DNA of 64,000 nt from Codonopsis lanceolata (lineage: Eukaryota; Streptophyta; Magnoliopsida; Asterales; Campanulaceae). The notes below the pieces were generated by a model. It searched no databases. It was not told the origin of the DNA and was given only the letters and a program-made list of their open reading frames with translations. Shown here piece after piece: positions 33,548 through 44,150 of this stretch. Both the position numbers and the translations under genes were made by a program. Location: the NCBI GenBank assembly GCA_013146195.2, contig CM028381.1, positions 53,568,099 through 53,632,098 on the forward strand, read 5' to 3'. Each line of letters starts with the position of its first letter. The first letter of the stretch is position 1.

Positions 33548-34385
33548 TAGAAGAAAAGGACAATGGAAATTATGAACAAATTAATATTGTAAACAAAACT
33601 ATAGAAGTACCTCTAATTCGATGGAACACGACCCATGTTCAATGCATAATTCCTTGAAGCAATACAAGATGCTTAGAATTCTTTGGAAAAGGTCCAAGAT
33701 ATTCATTCCTATCAACCATAGTTTGGCATTCAGTTTTTTTAGGTGATTTATTGGTCAAGGCACATGTACGTCGTTGGGCATCATCATACAAGGGTAAAAG
33801 TAATTAAGAAGCCAAAACGGAAAGAGTGAGCAACGAGTTTCTTTTTGATAAATAAATAAGAGTGAGCAACAAGTTAGTAATATGATATAACAAAATTCAA
33901 TGGATTCTTAACAAACAATTGATAACAAGAGGGAAATTAGAAAGAGAGGGGAAAAGATAACAGGAGCAAACAAGTTAAATGATTCAAACTGTATCTTCTA
34001 ATCACAGGAAAAGATTCTATTGAGAAAATAATCTTATTGTGTTTACCGTTTACAGTCTATTGGAATTCCTGCAATTTTATGGTCTTAGGAAGAAAAGGAA
34101 CATGATCATAGTCTTAAAAACAAAATTAAAGTGGATACAAACATGCCTCATTACAGTTGGTAGTGAGTGTCATGTATTCTGTACAACGAGAAAACATTTG
34201 AAGAAATTTCCTAATTTGAAATCGCTCCGGATCATTGTTATATATATGATAACAGTTCAAGTTTTGCTCAGGAAAAGTACACAAGATTCAGGAACGCAAT
34301 TTGCTTGAGAAACGTCAGATTATGTGCCAAAATCCTTACCTCTTTCACATTCACTCAGTAACTGATGACCAAATACTCAAGTGTT
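33548..34385 (-). pseudogene. Gene B intron and weak LRR remnant
   Basis: Downstream of the transposon insertion point. About 34,300-34,040 on the minus strand gives scattered words such as MTLTTNCNEACL and DYDHVPFLPKTIKLQEF across frames, compatible with a decayed LRR exon of this family. The remainder is AT-rich intron-like DNA related to 51,080-51,330. Confidence 0.35.
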
Positions 34386-34390
34386 CCACT

Positions 34391-34606
34391 TATTAGCTGT
34401 TAATTATTCATTCACATTGTATCTGTGTCTTATTCATAGAAGGGATTTCTGATTCGCTGTAATTTAGCCTCAATTATAGGAGTATATTTTAGGATATCTT
34501 TGACTCATGTATCCTATATATATAGGGCTGTTAATATGGTAGTAGATATACAGAACATTATTCCTCCAATCTTCTCTTCTTGTTCTCTCTGCTGTAAATT
34601 CTTTCA
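34391..34606 (+). mobile_element. Inverted LTR of Ale-type element (left)
   Basis: 216 bases, plus orientation, ending CTGTAAATTCTTTCA at 34,606. TATA-like CCTATATATATAGG near 34,510-34,523. Directly joined to RNase H coding DNA (minus strand) at 34,607 with no polypurine tract between. Confidence 0.85.
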
Positions 34607-35846
34607 GAACATAATGGAGTGTCACAAAACCACTAGTAACCAGCTCCCGAAGAAAATGATAATCGATCTCTATGTGCCGCGTACGAGCATGGAACACTGG
34701 ATTACGTGCCATATGTAGTGCAGAAATTTTATCACAATGTAATGAAGGGGGAGAAATCGAAATGTCGAGTTCACGAAACAGATATGCAAACCACTTGAGT
34801 TCTGCAGCAGTGGTGGCCAAGGCACGATATTCAGCCTCGCTGCTAGAGCGCGAGACAGTTGGTTGCTTCTTTGCCGTCCAAGAGACTAGATTAGGACCAA
34901 TGTAAACACACGCACCTGTGGTGGATCGTCTATCATTTGGATCACCAGCCCAATCAGAGTCCGAGTAAGCCCGAATGGATACATTGGTGGATGGGTAGAA
35001 TGTGAGTCCCAAGCACAAAGTACCTTTAAGATATCGCAAGATTCGTTTAGCTGCCTGTAAGTGACTGGTTCGGGGTTGATTCATAAACTGGCACACTTGA
35101 TTTACGGAGAAAGAGATATCTGGTCTTGTTAAGGTGAGATATTGTAGTCCCCCGACCATGCTACGAAACAAGGTAGCATCGGGTAATAACTCCCCATCAA
35201 GCATAGTCAGCCGAGAACCAGGAGCTATGGTAGTGGAAACGGGTTTACACTCAGTCATATTGAAACGTGCAAGAAGATCGAGGGCATAACGCGTCTGACA
35301 TAACTTAAGAGCATTGGGTGTACGGGTGGCTTCAATACCCAAGAAAAAACCCAAGTCTCCTAATTGACGTGTATCAAACGTTGCACATATATCATTAATA
35401 ACCGAGGAAATGACAGAAGACGAAGTACCCGTGATAATTATGTCATCAACGTATACCAATAGAAGTACCGTAGAGGTGCCAATGTGTCAGATGAACAAGG
35501 AAGAATCTGATCTACTGTTGAAAAAACCATGACCAATGAGAAACTCGTGTAGACGATGGAACCAAGCACGAGGAGACTGCTTGAGACCATATAAAGCTTT
35601 ATCAAGCTTGCACACATAAGAAGGAGTAGAGCCGTCTACAAATCCGGGTGGTTGTTTCATGTAAACATCTTCTTGAAGGACACCGTTTAAGAAGGCGTTC
35701 CGAACATCAAGCTGTTTAATATCCCAATGACGAGACTGAGCTATAACAAGAACCGTACGAATGGTGGAAGGTTTAACCACCGGACTAAAGGTTTCATCGT
35801 AATCAAGTCCGGCCTGTTGGCTAAAGCCCTGAGCAACCAACCGAGT
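34607..35846 (-). pseudogene. Ale-type copia RT and RNase H
   Basis: Continues pol after a 2-base deletion near 35,848. The RT part (35,487-35,846) reads ARLVAQGFSQQAGLDYDETF (first A lost), DVRNAFLNGVLQEDVYMKQ and ALYGLKQSPRAWF. A TGA at 35,487-35,489 interrupts before LLVYVDDIIITG, the catalytic YVDD box. Then a long open stretch to RNase H: LGFFLGIEATR, LTRPDISFSVNQVCQFM, YSDSDWAGDPNDRRS, VSRSSSEAEYRALA, HCDKISALHMA, ARTRHIEIDYHFLRE. It ends at VTLHYV, where the inverted LTR begins, so the usual ADIFTK tail is missing. Motif style, especially QYLTLTRPDISF, points to the Ale lineage. Confidence 0.9.
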
Positions 35847-38110
35847 TTATACCGTTCAATGGACCCATCTGCCTTCCTTTTGACCTTGAAAATCCATCGA
35901 CAACCAACAACGTTCATACCAGGAGTAACAGGAACAAGGTGCCATGTTGCATTTTTATGAAGAGCACTGATTTCTTCCATCATTGCATCACGCCAATGCT
36001 GAACTTGGGATGCCTGTTTGAAGGTGCGAGGTTCCTGTTGAAGGGGATCATCACGTATAGCAGTAAGAGCATGAGGAAGAGAATATGGGGAGGTGTTACG
36101 AAGAAGTTCGCTAACAGCCCGATAGCGAAGAGGAGGTGTAGACGAAGAAGAACATGGTGAAGAGGTCGAAGTGCTGTCGGATGTAAAGGCAAGATTAGGA
36201 CTAGGGATGCTGTCTGACTTAGTAGGCGGTGAAGGAGACTCACTGAAGGAAGGAGGAGAAATGGGTGTATGAGAGAAGTTGGGTCGCTGAACATTGGGCC
36301 GAGGTACAGTTTGCTGGACAGTAGGTGACTGGATTGGTGTTATAGGAGAGTGTTGAGGCGGAATTAAGGTGGGTTGAGTAGTTGGGAAGGGAGGGAAACT
36401 CGGTGCAGGTGCTTGGTGATCATGCATATTTGATTGAGCTGGCAGGTTATTTGGTGTGATACTGGGACTAAGTACTGCCTGAGATTTTTGTAGAGGAAAG
36501 TGTGTTTCATCAAACACAACATGTCGAGAAACGTAAACATGGCCACTCTCAATATCCAAGCACCTGTATCCTTTACGAAAATTATCATATCCAAGAAAGA
36601 GACAGTGAATAGATTTTGGCATGAGATTATGAGAATTGTAAGAAGTGATATGAGGAAAACAAGAACAACCAAAAACTTTAAGAAACCGATAGTCTGGTTT
36701 TCTTAACAACAATTTTTGATATGGGGAAATATATTTATGTTGACGCATTGGAAGTCGATTAATAAGGTAAACTGCCATATTAAAAGCTTCCAACCAAAAA
36801 TGATACGGAACATTAGACTTAGACATAAGACACAAACCGGTCTCGACAATGTGACGATGTTTTCGTTCAACAGTGCCATTTTGTTGGGCTATGTACGGAC
36901 AAGTTAATTGATGTCTAATGCCTGATTTTGTCAAGAAAGCAGTAAAGACACGACCAGTAAATTCACCACCCCCATCAGTTTGAACAGTCTTAACTGTGTG
37001 AACTGCGGAAATACGACGAGACAATTGATTCTCAATTTGTGTTTTAAAATTGGCAAAAACATTTGTAACATCAGATTTATGATACAAAGGAAATAACCAC
37101 ACAAAACGTGAGAAATCATCAACAACAGAAAGATAGAAACGATATCCGTGTATAGAGGTAATAGGGGAAGGACCCCAAACATCCAAATGAAGCATATCAA
37201 GAGGATTCAATGCATTAAATGTTCGGGAAGAAAAAGGTAACTTTCTAGATTTGCCCAAAGGACAGACATGACAAAATTGTTTATCATTTATTTGACTACT
37301 AAGAGGTAAAAGAGACTGTTGACATAAAATTTTGAGTATTTGATTAGAAGGGTGACCTAAACGCGCATGCCAAATTTCTTGACTTGAGCATTCACCAAGG
37401 AGGGCAACAGGACTTTCTGAAGAATCAGACTTGAATGACAATTTGTATAATCCACCGGAATTATTGCTAGAGAGAAGAGTCTCCCGCGTCAAATTGTCCT
37501 TTACACGAAAACCACAAGAGTCAAGTTCAAAGAAACAATTATTGTCTTTTGAAAATTGACGAATAGAAATCAATGGTTTATGTAGATTAGGCACATACAG
37601 AACATTGTTGAGAGAGAAAGAATGATTATTTGACTTAAGAGTGGATGTACCAATATGTGATATGTGTAAACGAGACCCATTGCCAAAAACTACCGACTCT
37701 TTACCTGAATATGGAGAATAGTCGTAAAGAGATGATGGATCCGAGGTCATATGATTTGTTGCCCCGGAGTCAAGGATGTATGGTTCGGTTTGAGCAACAT
37801 AGGCAGCATTGTATCTGTGCGAACACACTTGAGCAGTATGACCATTCTTAAAACAAACTTGACAAGTGATATTGGAATCAGAAAAATTAGGAACCTGATT
37901 TCGTGGATTGTAAGGAGTTGGTAAGACACCACGTCCACTCCAGTTGACATAGTTGTTTTTGGTGAGGTAGGCTTGACCCATGACAGCGTTTGGATTATAA
38001 AAAATAGGAAGAGTGTATGATTTGGTTGTTTGAGAAGTTTCAGGATCAACAGACGACATTGTCACAGAATTGCTAGATAGTGACGAGCCGTTCAAGAGCT
38101 CTGATACCAT
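35741..38110 (-). pseudogene. Ale-type copia gag remnant, protease, integrase
   Basis: A 789-codon open frame. The start ATG uses the last base of the 5' LTR and the first two of the primer-binding site. Only about 80 residues precede the CCHC knuckle (CQVCFKNGHTAQVC, residues 83-96), so most of the capsid part of gag is deleted while the frame is kept. Protease DSGATNHM is at residues 114-121. Gag-pre-integrase (IWHARLGHPS, CHVCPLGKSR) and integrase follow, with LHLDVWGP, QTDGGGEF and QQNGTVERKHRH for the D, D, E residues. A Ser/Pro-rich spacer leads to the RT start (NATWHLVPV, GCRWIFKVK). After YK at about 35,848 a 2-base loss throws the reading frame off. Confidence 0.9.
38098..38109 (-). 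other. Primer-binding site of Ale-type element
   Basis: Minus strand TGGTATCAGAGC, abutting the LTR end with no spacer. Confidence 0.9.
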
Positions 38111-38325
38111 GAAAGAATTTACAGCAGAGAGAACAAGAAGAGAAGATTGGAGGAATAATGTTCTGTATATCTACTACCATATTAACAGCCCTATATATAT
38201 AGGATACATGAGTCAAAGATATCCTAAAATATACTCCTATAATTGAGGCTAAATTACAGCTAATCAGAAATCCCTTCTATGAATAAGACACATATACAAT
38301 GTGAATGAATAATTAATAGCTAATA
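38110..38325 (-). mobile_element. 5' LTR of Ale-type element (right)
   Basis: 216 bases on the minus strand, from TATTAGC at 38,325 to TTCTTTCA at 38,110. Same length as the inverted copy at 34,391-34,606. Confidence 0.9.
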
Positions 38326-38330
38326 CCACT

Positions 38331-39270
38331 TACAATCATTACACGGTCCAACTTAGAGCAGAATATTAGGACTAAAAACCTTAGATGAGGGCAATAGCCA
38401 ACTTCCACTTGGAGGTCGTTGCCGGTTAATTCATGGATGTCTTTTAACAAAAGAGTTGATAGAAATTTGAAACGGTTGTTGTGTGTGATATTAAAGAAGT
38501 TGAAGTTATTCATGAAGAACGTAAGTGCCTCAACGTTGTTGTTGAAGGTAATAGACAATCTTTCATCACCAAGTCGGTGAGGTTGTTGCCCAAAACACTA
38601 TATCTTTGAAAAATGTCACACTTCTTCATTTTCATGAACTTCAAGTTCGGGAAGCTTGAGATCATGCGGTTAAATGTATCCGCTATCATGCTTACCCACT
38701 TTAGTGCTAACTTATCAAGACCGGTAAACCTTAAAGCATCATGTGGCGGGTTAAGTCCTAAAATATTATAAACCCCATTTTCACTCAAAATGCAATACCC
38801 TCTGTATTTGAATGATCGGTTCGGTGCATCTATCTTGAATTCTCCAAATGTCTGCAGTTCTTCAAAAAAAAACTGTCTCATCTATCTTGAGTTCCTCCAA
38901 ATGTCTGCAGTTCTTCAAAACAAATTGTCTCATCTATCTTGAATACCTCCTACTATCTGCAGTTGTTCAAAACAAACTGTCTCATCTATCTTGAATTCCT
39001 CCAAATGTCTGCAGTTCTTCAAAACAAACTGTCTCATCTATCTTGAATTCCTCCAAATGTCTGCAGTTCTTCAAAACAAACTGTCTCATCTATCTTGAAT
39101 TCCTCCAAATGTCTACAGTTCTTCAAAACAAACTGTCTCATTCTACTATGATAAATTGTAAAGCTTTTCAACTCTTTACATAGCATTAAGAATAGTAATT
39201 CAATAGCAAGACAATCATGAATCACTCGCTCTAGAAAGGCTCCATCTAGATGAAGCATCCTCAATTTAGC
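38331..39270 (-). pseudogene. F-box gene B, LRR exon(s)
   Basis: Minus-strand leucine-rich-repeat coding from 39,264 (MRMLHLDGAFLERVIHDCLA, then ELLFLMLCKELKSFTIYHS and LKNCRHLEEFKID) through the repeat block at 38,830-39,140, to 38,881-38,510 (YRGYCILSENGVYNILGL, then LALKWVSMIADTFNRMISSF and NLTDLVMKDC). The Leu/Cys/His spacing is that of F-box/LRR proteins such as the FBD family. Out-of-frame tandem repeats break continuity, and the copia element lies immediately beyond 38,330. The related part of gene C is 52,100-52,400 (FLERIIGSCLALESLSL). Confidence 0.6.
38830..39140 (-). repeat. 52-base tandem repeat in LRR exon
   Basis: The word CTGCAGTTCTTCAAAA recurs at 38,852, 38,905, 38,957 (TTGTTC variant), 39,009 and 39,061, with a sixth diverged copy (CTACAG) at about 39,113. 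The unit carries CTGTCTCATCTATCTTGAAT. The period is 52 (once 53), not a multiple of three, so each copy shifts the frame. Confidence 0.9.
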
Positions 39271-40112
39271 ATAGCAGGAATCTTTAATTTGAAGGAACTC
39301 TCACATTTTGACAAGCTCCAAATCATTGTTGCTCCACGGGGAACTTATAAGAGGTTGATAGCTGTGGAATCATCAATGCTGGCGTCAATATCTGTAGATG
39401 GAACAGTAACTAAATTACCATTCTTGAGCAAACAGTAACTAATTTACTGTAAAAGGAAAGTAAATGATGATAGTAGTACTAGTACCTCTATGTGGATGGA
39501 ACTTGATTTAAAATCAATATTTAGGTCTTAATGCAATATGATACGCCAAGCACTCTGTATAAATCAGATAATCCAGTGGTGGAGGCTCATGTTTATCATT
39601 CGACATCATATTACACTGGTCAAATAAGAAGGCAAAAAGGGAAACATAATGAAACGAGTGTGAAAATGATTTCATCAGATTATTTTATGGTGGGTCGGCT
39701 TAACCCTAAGTGGTGGGAGAAACGTTAAGAGCATTTAGTCAAAACACATTGTGAACCTTGATTCTAATTCTCATACCAATAAGGGGTAACACTTATCTGT
39801 CAAATTTTTTTAGGGTCGGCTCACCTTTATACAAAAATGGGGGTATAAAGGGAATTTGAGTTGACGATGAAGAACCTACTATGGATGCAAAAGATTTATG
39901 ATAGATGGTGTACATCAAGGGGGATTTCATTTATAAAGTGATAGTGTTTTGATGTGGTGACCGGGTTCAGAGAATCTAAAGAGAAGTAATTGCTATAGGA
40001 AAGGTAAAAAATAATATTTTTTTCTTAGTATAAAAGATTTAGTAAATAATTTTCCACCTGGACAATTAAAGTGGTGCACACAAGCATACTTTACAACTTT
40101 TTCAAAAGTAGG
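39271..40112 (-). pseudogene. Gene B upstream exons and introns, including damaged F-box
   Basis: About 39,570-39,480 on the minus strand begins MSNDKHEPP at the place where gene C has MPNDKAFGRLLILSKW, the tail of an F-box. In B the words after MSNDK no longer match an F-box, so the SKP1-binding part looks destroyed. The rest is intron-like and aligns with 52,570-52,900 by eye (for example TTACACTGGTCAAATAAGAAG in both). Confidence 0.4.
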
Positions 40113-40250
40113 TCTCTTGTAAGATCGTTTTACGGATATTAATTCGTAAGGCAGAGCCCCATTCTCTTACAGATCAACCAATCAATACATGATCGATCGG
40201 GTAAAGAGAATCTTTTTTACAAAAATATCCTTAAGACCGTCTCACAAAAG
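40113..40250. mobile_element. Small MITE
   Basis: Inverted ends: TCTTGTAAGATCGTTTTACG at the left, and TTTTGTGAGACGGTCTTAAG at the right read backwards; both continue GATATT. About 138 bases and no coding. Absent from the gene C region. Confidence 0.55.
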
Positions 40251-41031
40251 TTTTTTACCATTTTTTTCAAAATTAAACGGTCGTTAGTGAGTTATCTCTG
40301 ATTTAAAGCACAATCATGAATTTGTTGGTGACATTAATTTGCAAACTTAAAAGCAAGACTGTCAAACCGGCATTCCCGTAGTTATTTCCAAAAATTAAAT
40401 TCCACAAAAATCATAACAAAAATATTAAATTCCACAAAAATCATAACAAAATGGTCCGTAAAAAGGAATTGAAAAAATTATATGGAATTGATGGTTCACT
40501 CATAATTATATAATTTTGGTTTTCCAAGGTATGCCGCCTAATCCAAAAAATCTAAGACGAATCCCCAAATTGGGTAGAATCACGAGGGCGATAAACTACC
40601 CCCTATCAAATTTTAATGCAATTTGGTTCCCAAAGCTTGAATCCAAAACCTATTGTTAAGCTAAACAACCTCTTAAGAGTTGAAATACAACATAGAAGTA
40701 CATATAACTGCAATTTTATGTCAACTAACAATTTAAGAGTTGTCTATCAGATCGATCTGGCACATGCTTTAATTTGTGATTCTCAAAGAACAATTTATAT
40801 AATTTTGATTTCTTTAGAAACAAACTAGTCAATAATTCCTTAACTTCATATAACTTCAAAAAAATTGGGGATTTTTGAAGAAAAGAGTATAAAATAAACC
40901 AGGATCAAAAATTTCAGATGATAAAAGTTCCATTTTGGAAATCTTCCATTTATGAAAAGTATATCTTGTACTATTAAGATAACATAGAAATTATTGATAC
41001 CCAAAAGGTTAGTGAATTTTTAAAAACAAAC
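40251..41031. other. First intron of gene B
   Basis: AT-rich DNA related to 52,865-53,110 and 55,260-55,665. No coding recognised. Confidence 0.5.
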
Positions 41032-41127
41032 CTCTATCTTCGATGAATTGTTGATACGATTATCGAACGACTGGACTAGCTTCTGATCAATATCATCTTT
41101 ATCTTTGTCTTCAATTGAAATGTTCAT
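41032..41127 (-). pseudogene. F-box gene B, putative first exon
   Basis: ATG at 41,127-41,125 opens MNISIEDKDKDDIDQKLVQ, then SFDNRINNSSKIE, ending at a GTTTGT donor. Gene C has the counterpart at 55,668-55,765 (MNLLIESKDEDDVHSKLVQ). Conservation of start, acidic N-terminus and donor between two copies supports a real exon. The F-box that should follow is damaged, so the locus is treated as a pseudogene. Confidence 0.5.
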
Positions 41128-41355
41128 TGCCACCGAACTAGTGACTGGACTTAGGAAATTCTTACAGATATGTGTATTGCCTGTTGTTATGATGTATATA
41201 TAGCCAATGAGGGCAAAACCTTAGGTTTGCACATGCATTTTTTGAGAGGCGAATCTATTGTCTTGACTTTTTTTCTTCAGAAATTACCATCCTTGCCACC
41301 ATTTTTTCCATTTTTTTCCGCATTTTCCTTTTATCGTTATACTTAACAAAGTAAT

Positions 41356-42803
41356 TGTTGAGTGATTTTCAATTGATCACTAAATCCTACCGCAAGCGCA
41401 TGGCTATTCGTGTAGTATTTAGGATGTCGATCCCACAGGGACTTTGAATCAAGTACCAAATAACTCGCAATTAAAATTATCTAGACTAATTGATTTCAAG
41501 ATTTTTTGTGGTGCGATGAGTAAATTAAATTAACAAGACTAAATTAACTAAATTAAAATGCAAGATTAGATTTTGTATTTAAAACAATAATTAAAAAGCT
41601 TCTAGGATTTCGGTTCACCACAACAATGAATTTATAAATTTCGTAATAATCTTCCGTTCGTGATGAATGTCAAATTTTGAAGGCGAATTGCATAAAAATA
41701 GTTACTTGCATTCTTTCGAACTACTTTCAACCGTGCCTAGATTAATTCAAATCCGATGTCTCGCTCAATGAATTAAACTAAACCCATTATATCCTACAAT
41801 TCTATAAGCCTCTAGAAATTCAATCAACTCTCGTTCTCATGAATTTCTAGTTTAATATTAGAGTTTCGTTACTTACACTTCACCTTTCGGTCCTTCACTT
41901 CAGTAACTAAGATTATTGTATAAATGTAGTAGTTTCACCTTTCGGTCCCTCGCTACTACAATTTTATACAATTATTAATAAAACTAAAATTGAATCAAAA
42001 CGGGTGACATTCAAGTAAACGGAAAGATAAAAACTTTATTTATAAATCCATTACGGGCTACACCTAATCCTAGAATTAGAAAACTACTCACACAAAATTA
42101 AAATGACTAAAATAAATATGTTAAGAATAATCATAAAATAAAAACAAAGAGAAGGGAAGAAGAAGAACTTGCAATAATAAAATGCTTCCAAACGAATTCA
42201 CAAACTCTAGACTTCAAATATAAAACTACTTAGAATGCCTATCTAACTATTTGAGAGGAGAGTATGGAAGTAAAATTCTATGTCTCCTAAGGAGGGGAGA
42301 AAGGAGCTATATATAGGGAAAAACTAAGCCTTTCCTTTCCCCTTGTCAACCAAAATAAAATGACAATAAATGAGAAATAAATGAGAGATAGATGAGAGGC
42401 TAAATTAAAGCTCTCCATCCCCCTTAGATGACATTTAGTCTAGATGCATAAAATGTTCCAAAATGGAAAATATTGAAAGTAACTCTTGAGCTGCCCCGAT
42501 TTAAGGTTGCGAAAGATTTCGCACCTATGGTGCGATTGTTGCTGGAAATCTTCAATTTAATTCTTGACATTAGTTTTCTATCCCACGAAAAGTAACCGCT
42601 GCCCACGAAAAATGTTGTAATTCAATTTGCCTTTACTTCATCATTAAAGCTTGACTTTAATGCACAAAATTTGCAAAACTGCCCAATTAAGACAAATAAA
42701 GGTAAATGAGTCAAAACAATTAAATTAGCAATGATAAATGCAATATTGACTAGGAAAATAAGCCCAAAGTATCAAAAAATATAGACAATATGCACATTTA
42801 TCA
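41356..42803 (-). mobile_element. Solo LTR, 1,448 bp (-)
   Basis: On the minus strand it starts TGATAAATGTGCATATTG and ends TTTTCACTCAACA-like (plus-strand start TGTTGAGTGATTTTC), so it has TG...CA ends, with a perfect 5-bp duplication GTAAT at 41,351-41,355 and 42,804-42,808. TATA-like CTATATATAG near 42,308. The paralogous place near 62,034-62,052 reads ACAAAGAAATGATAATGG with no insertion, a direct empty site. No coding or primer-binding site. The phrase with CCGCAAGCGCA and GATCCCACAGGGAC near its 3' end is common in plant LTRs. Confidence 0.85.
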
Positions 42804-42827
42804 GTAATGATAATCAATACCATCACT

Positions 42828-42950
42828 CCACCTATAAGGGTGCTACTTGCCTAGTGAGAGCTCTTCTAGCTTAACTATAGGTCTCAGGTTCGAGCCATAA
42901 AAATATGGCTCCAATTAAACATTGTAGGAGGAGCTTTGCTTTTGGTTATA
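42828..42950 (+). mobile_element. tRNA-derived SINE-like fragment
   Basis: GAGCTCTTCTAGCTTAACTA resembles an A box and GGTCTCAGGTTCGAGCC a B box, spaced as in tRNA-derived SINEs. A diverged direct copy lies at 62,065-62,175. Confidence 0.4.
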
Positions 42951-43004
42951 ATAAGTTCGTGGATTAAAAATAAGTACATGACTAGCATATCTTTGGATTA
43001 ATTA

Positions 43005-43077
43005 CACCAGTAGTCCCTGCACTTTTTGACATTCTAGCATTAGTCCCTGTTTTGAAAAAAAGAAGAAGAAAAGATAT
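43005..43077. repeat. Orphan MULE-type TIR fragment
   Basis: TTACACCAGTAGTCCCTGCAC and GCATTAGTCCCTG words resemble the outer TIR of the Pack-MULE at 62,441, but no partner end was found. Confidence 0.35.
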
Positions 43078-44150
43078 ACCAATTTGAAGCTCTGGACTAC
43101 CCAGTTTAGTACACTAGTGGTCCCTCCATTGGATGCCGTTAAGTGGGCATATGCGTAAAACATGTGTTTTTTAGGGTAAATTAGTCATTTCCATAGGAGC
43201 ATCTTCAACCTCCCATCTTCATCGAAACCCATTTGCAATTTATGAACTCTATCACTCCCCCGATGGATGGCTGTATCAGATACAAGGAGAGAGATTGGGA
43301 CGTGTACTAACCTAATATACTCTGTCGTCACCTTCAGCAACCACTATGATGCTCCTATCCAAACACGCCGCAAGCTCAGCCCCTAAAAATTAATTCATTC
43401 AGCGATATGGATTTCTCCGTTTGTGGATCCCACTTATGCTTTGCCATCGATTCATGATTACCGTGGAAGCTGTGGAGGAAGGAATCGATGCCTAAAGAGA
43501 GATTCAGATGTAATGTTGATTTTCGTTTCAGATCTGGGTTTGATTTCAGAGAGTGATTTTGATTCAAATTTTTAATTGGGTTTTGCGATCTGGATTAATG
43601 CGTTTGTGGCCACTTCGTCATCATTACCATCATTAACGAGATTGGCAACCTTTGGTGAAGCTTATATAAAAATCTCCAATCAAATCAACCCCCACCTTTT
43701 CTCCCTCCCACACAATCGAACCTGCAGAGTTTCAAAACTGAGGATAGTTGCTGCTGCACCATTATCGACGGGAAAACTCATAGTCGCGGCGTATTCGAAC
43801 TTGAAATTGCATGTATGTTCATTTGATTAGTTGGATACAACTAATTTTTTGAGTTGAAGTAATTGAATTATAAATCAACTAAGCACTGATTGAGGAAATG
43901 CTTAAACAAATTAAGAAATTTGAGAATGAATTGAAGAGTAGAGGGTGGGAGTTAGAGACATTGAGTTCATATCCAGATGGGTTTTGATGAAGTGGGAGGT
44001 TAAGTTGAAGATGCTCCTATGTAAATGACTAATATGCTCCCTTAAAAACTCACGTGTTACGTAGATACCCACTTAACCGCAGATAAACAAACGGAATTTA
44101 ATGGAGGGACCACTAGTGTAGAAAAAAATCCTACTTTGGACCCAAATTTT
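43078..44150. mobile_element. MULE-2, complete right-arm copy
   Basis: TIRs of about 150 bases. The left one contains ACACTAGTGGTCCCTCCATT, GTTAAGTGGGCATATGCGTA and CATAGGAGCATCTTCAACC. The right one is the inverted match at about 43,975-44,115. The interior (about 700 bases) has two short open frames (43,376-43,567 minus, 43,576-43,830 plus) that I cannot assign to a family. The gene C side near 62,180-62,300 lacks this element. The left-arm copy keeps only one TIR. Confidence 0.65.

Larger units (their letters stand above)
34391..38325 (-). mobile_element. Ale-type copia element with inverted LTRs
   Basis: A 3,935-bp unit flanked by a perfect 5-bp duplication CCACT (34,386-34,390 and 38,326-38,330). 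Both ends are 216-base LTR copies, but in opposite orientation: TATTAGCTGTTAATT runs inward from the left on the plus strand, and TATTAGCTATTAATT runs inward from the right on the minus strand. I count three differences by eye. The coding strand is minus; the right LTR is the true 5' LTR, followed immediately by its primer-binding site. The left LTR replaces the normal 3' end and is joined by its CA end inside RNase H. The element sits inside F-box gene B. Confidence 0.85.

Noticed and set aside
34470..34606. Extension of the RNase H frame beyond VTLHYV (text like HINSPIYIGYMSQRYP)
   Set aside because: This is read-through into the inverted LTR, not protein sequence of the element.
42870..42900. 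Possible functional tRNA at the SINE-like fragment
   Set aside because: A- and B-box-like words are present but no acceptor stem pairs; the second copy at 62,065 is diverged in the same way.
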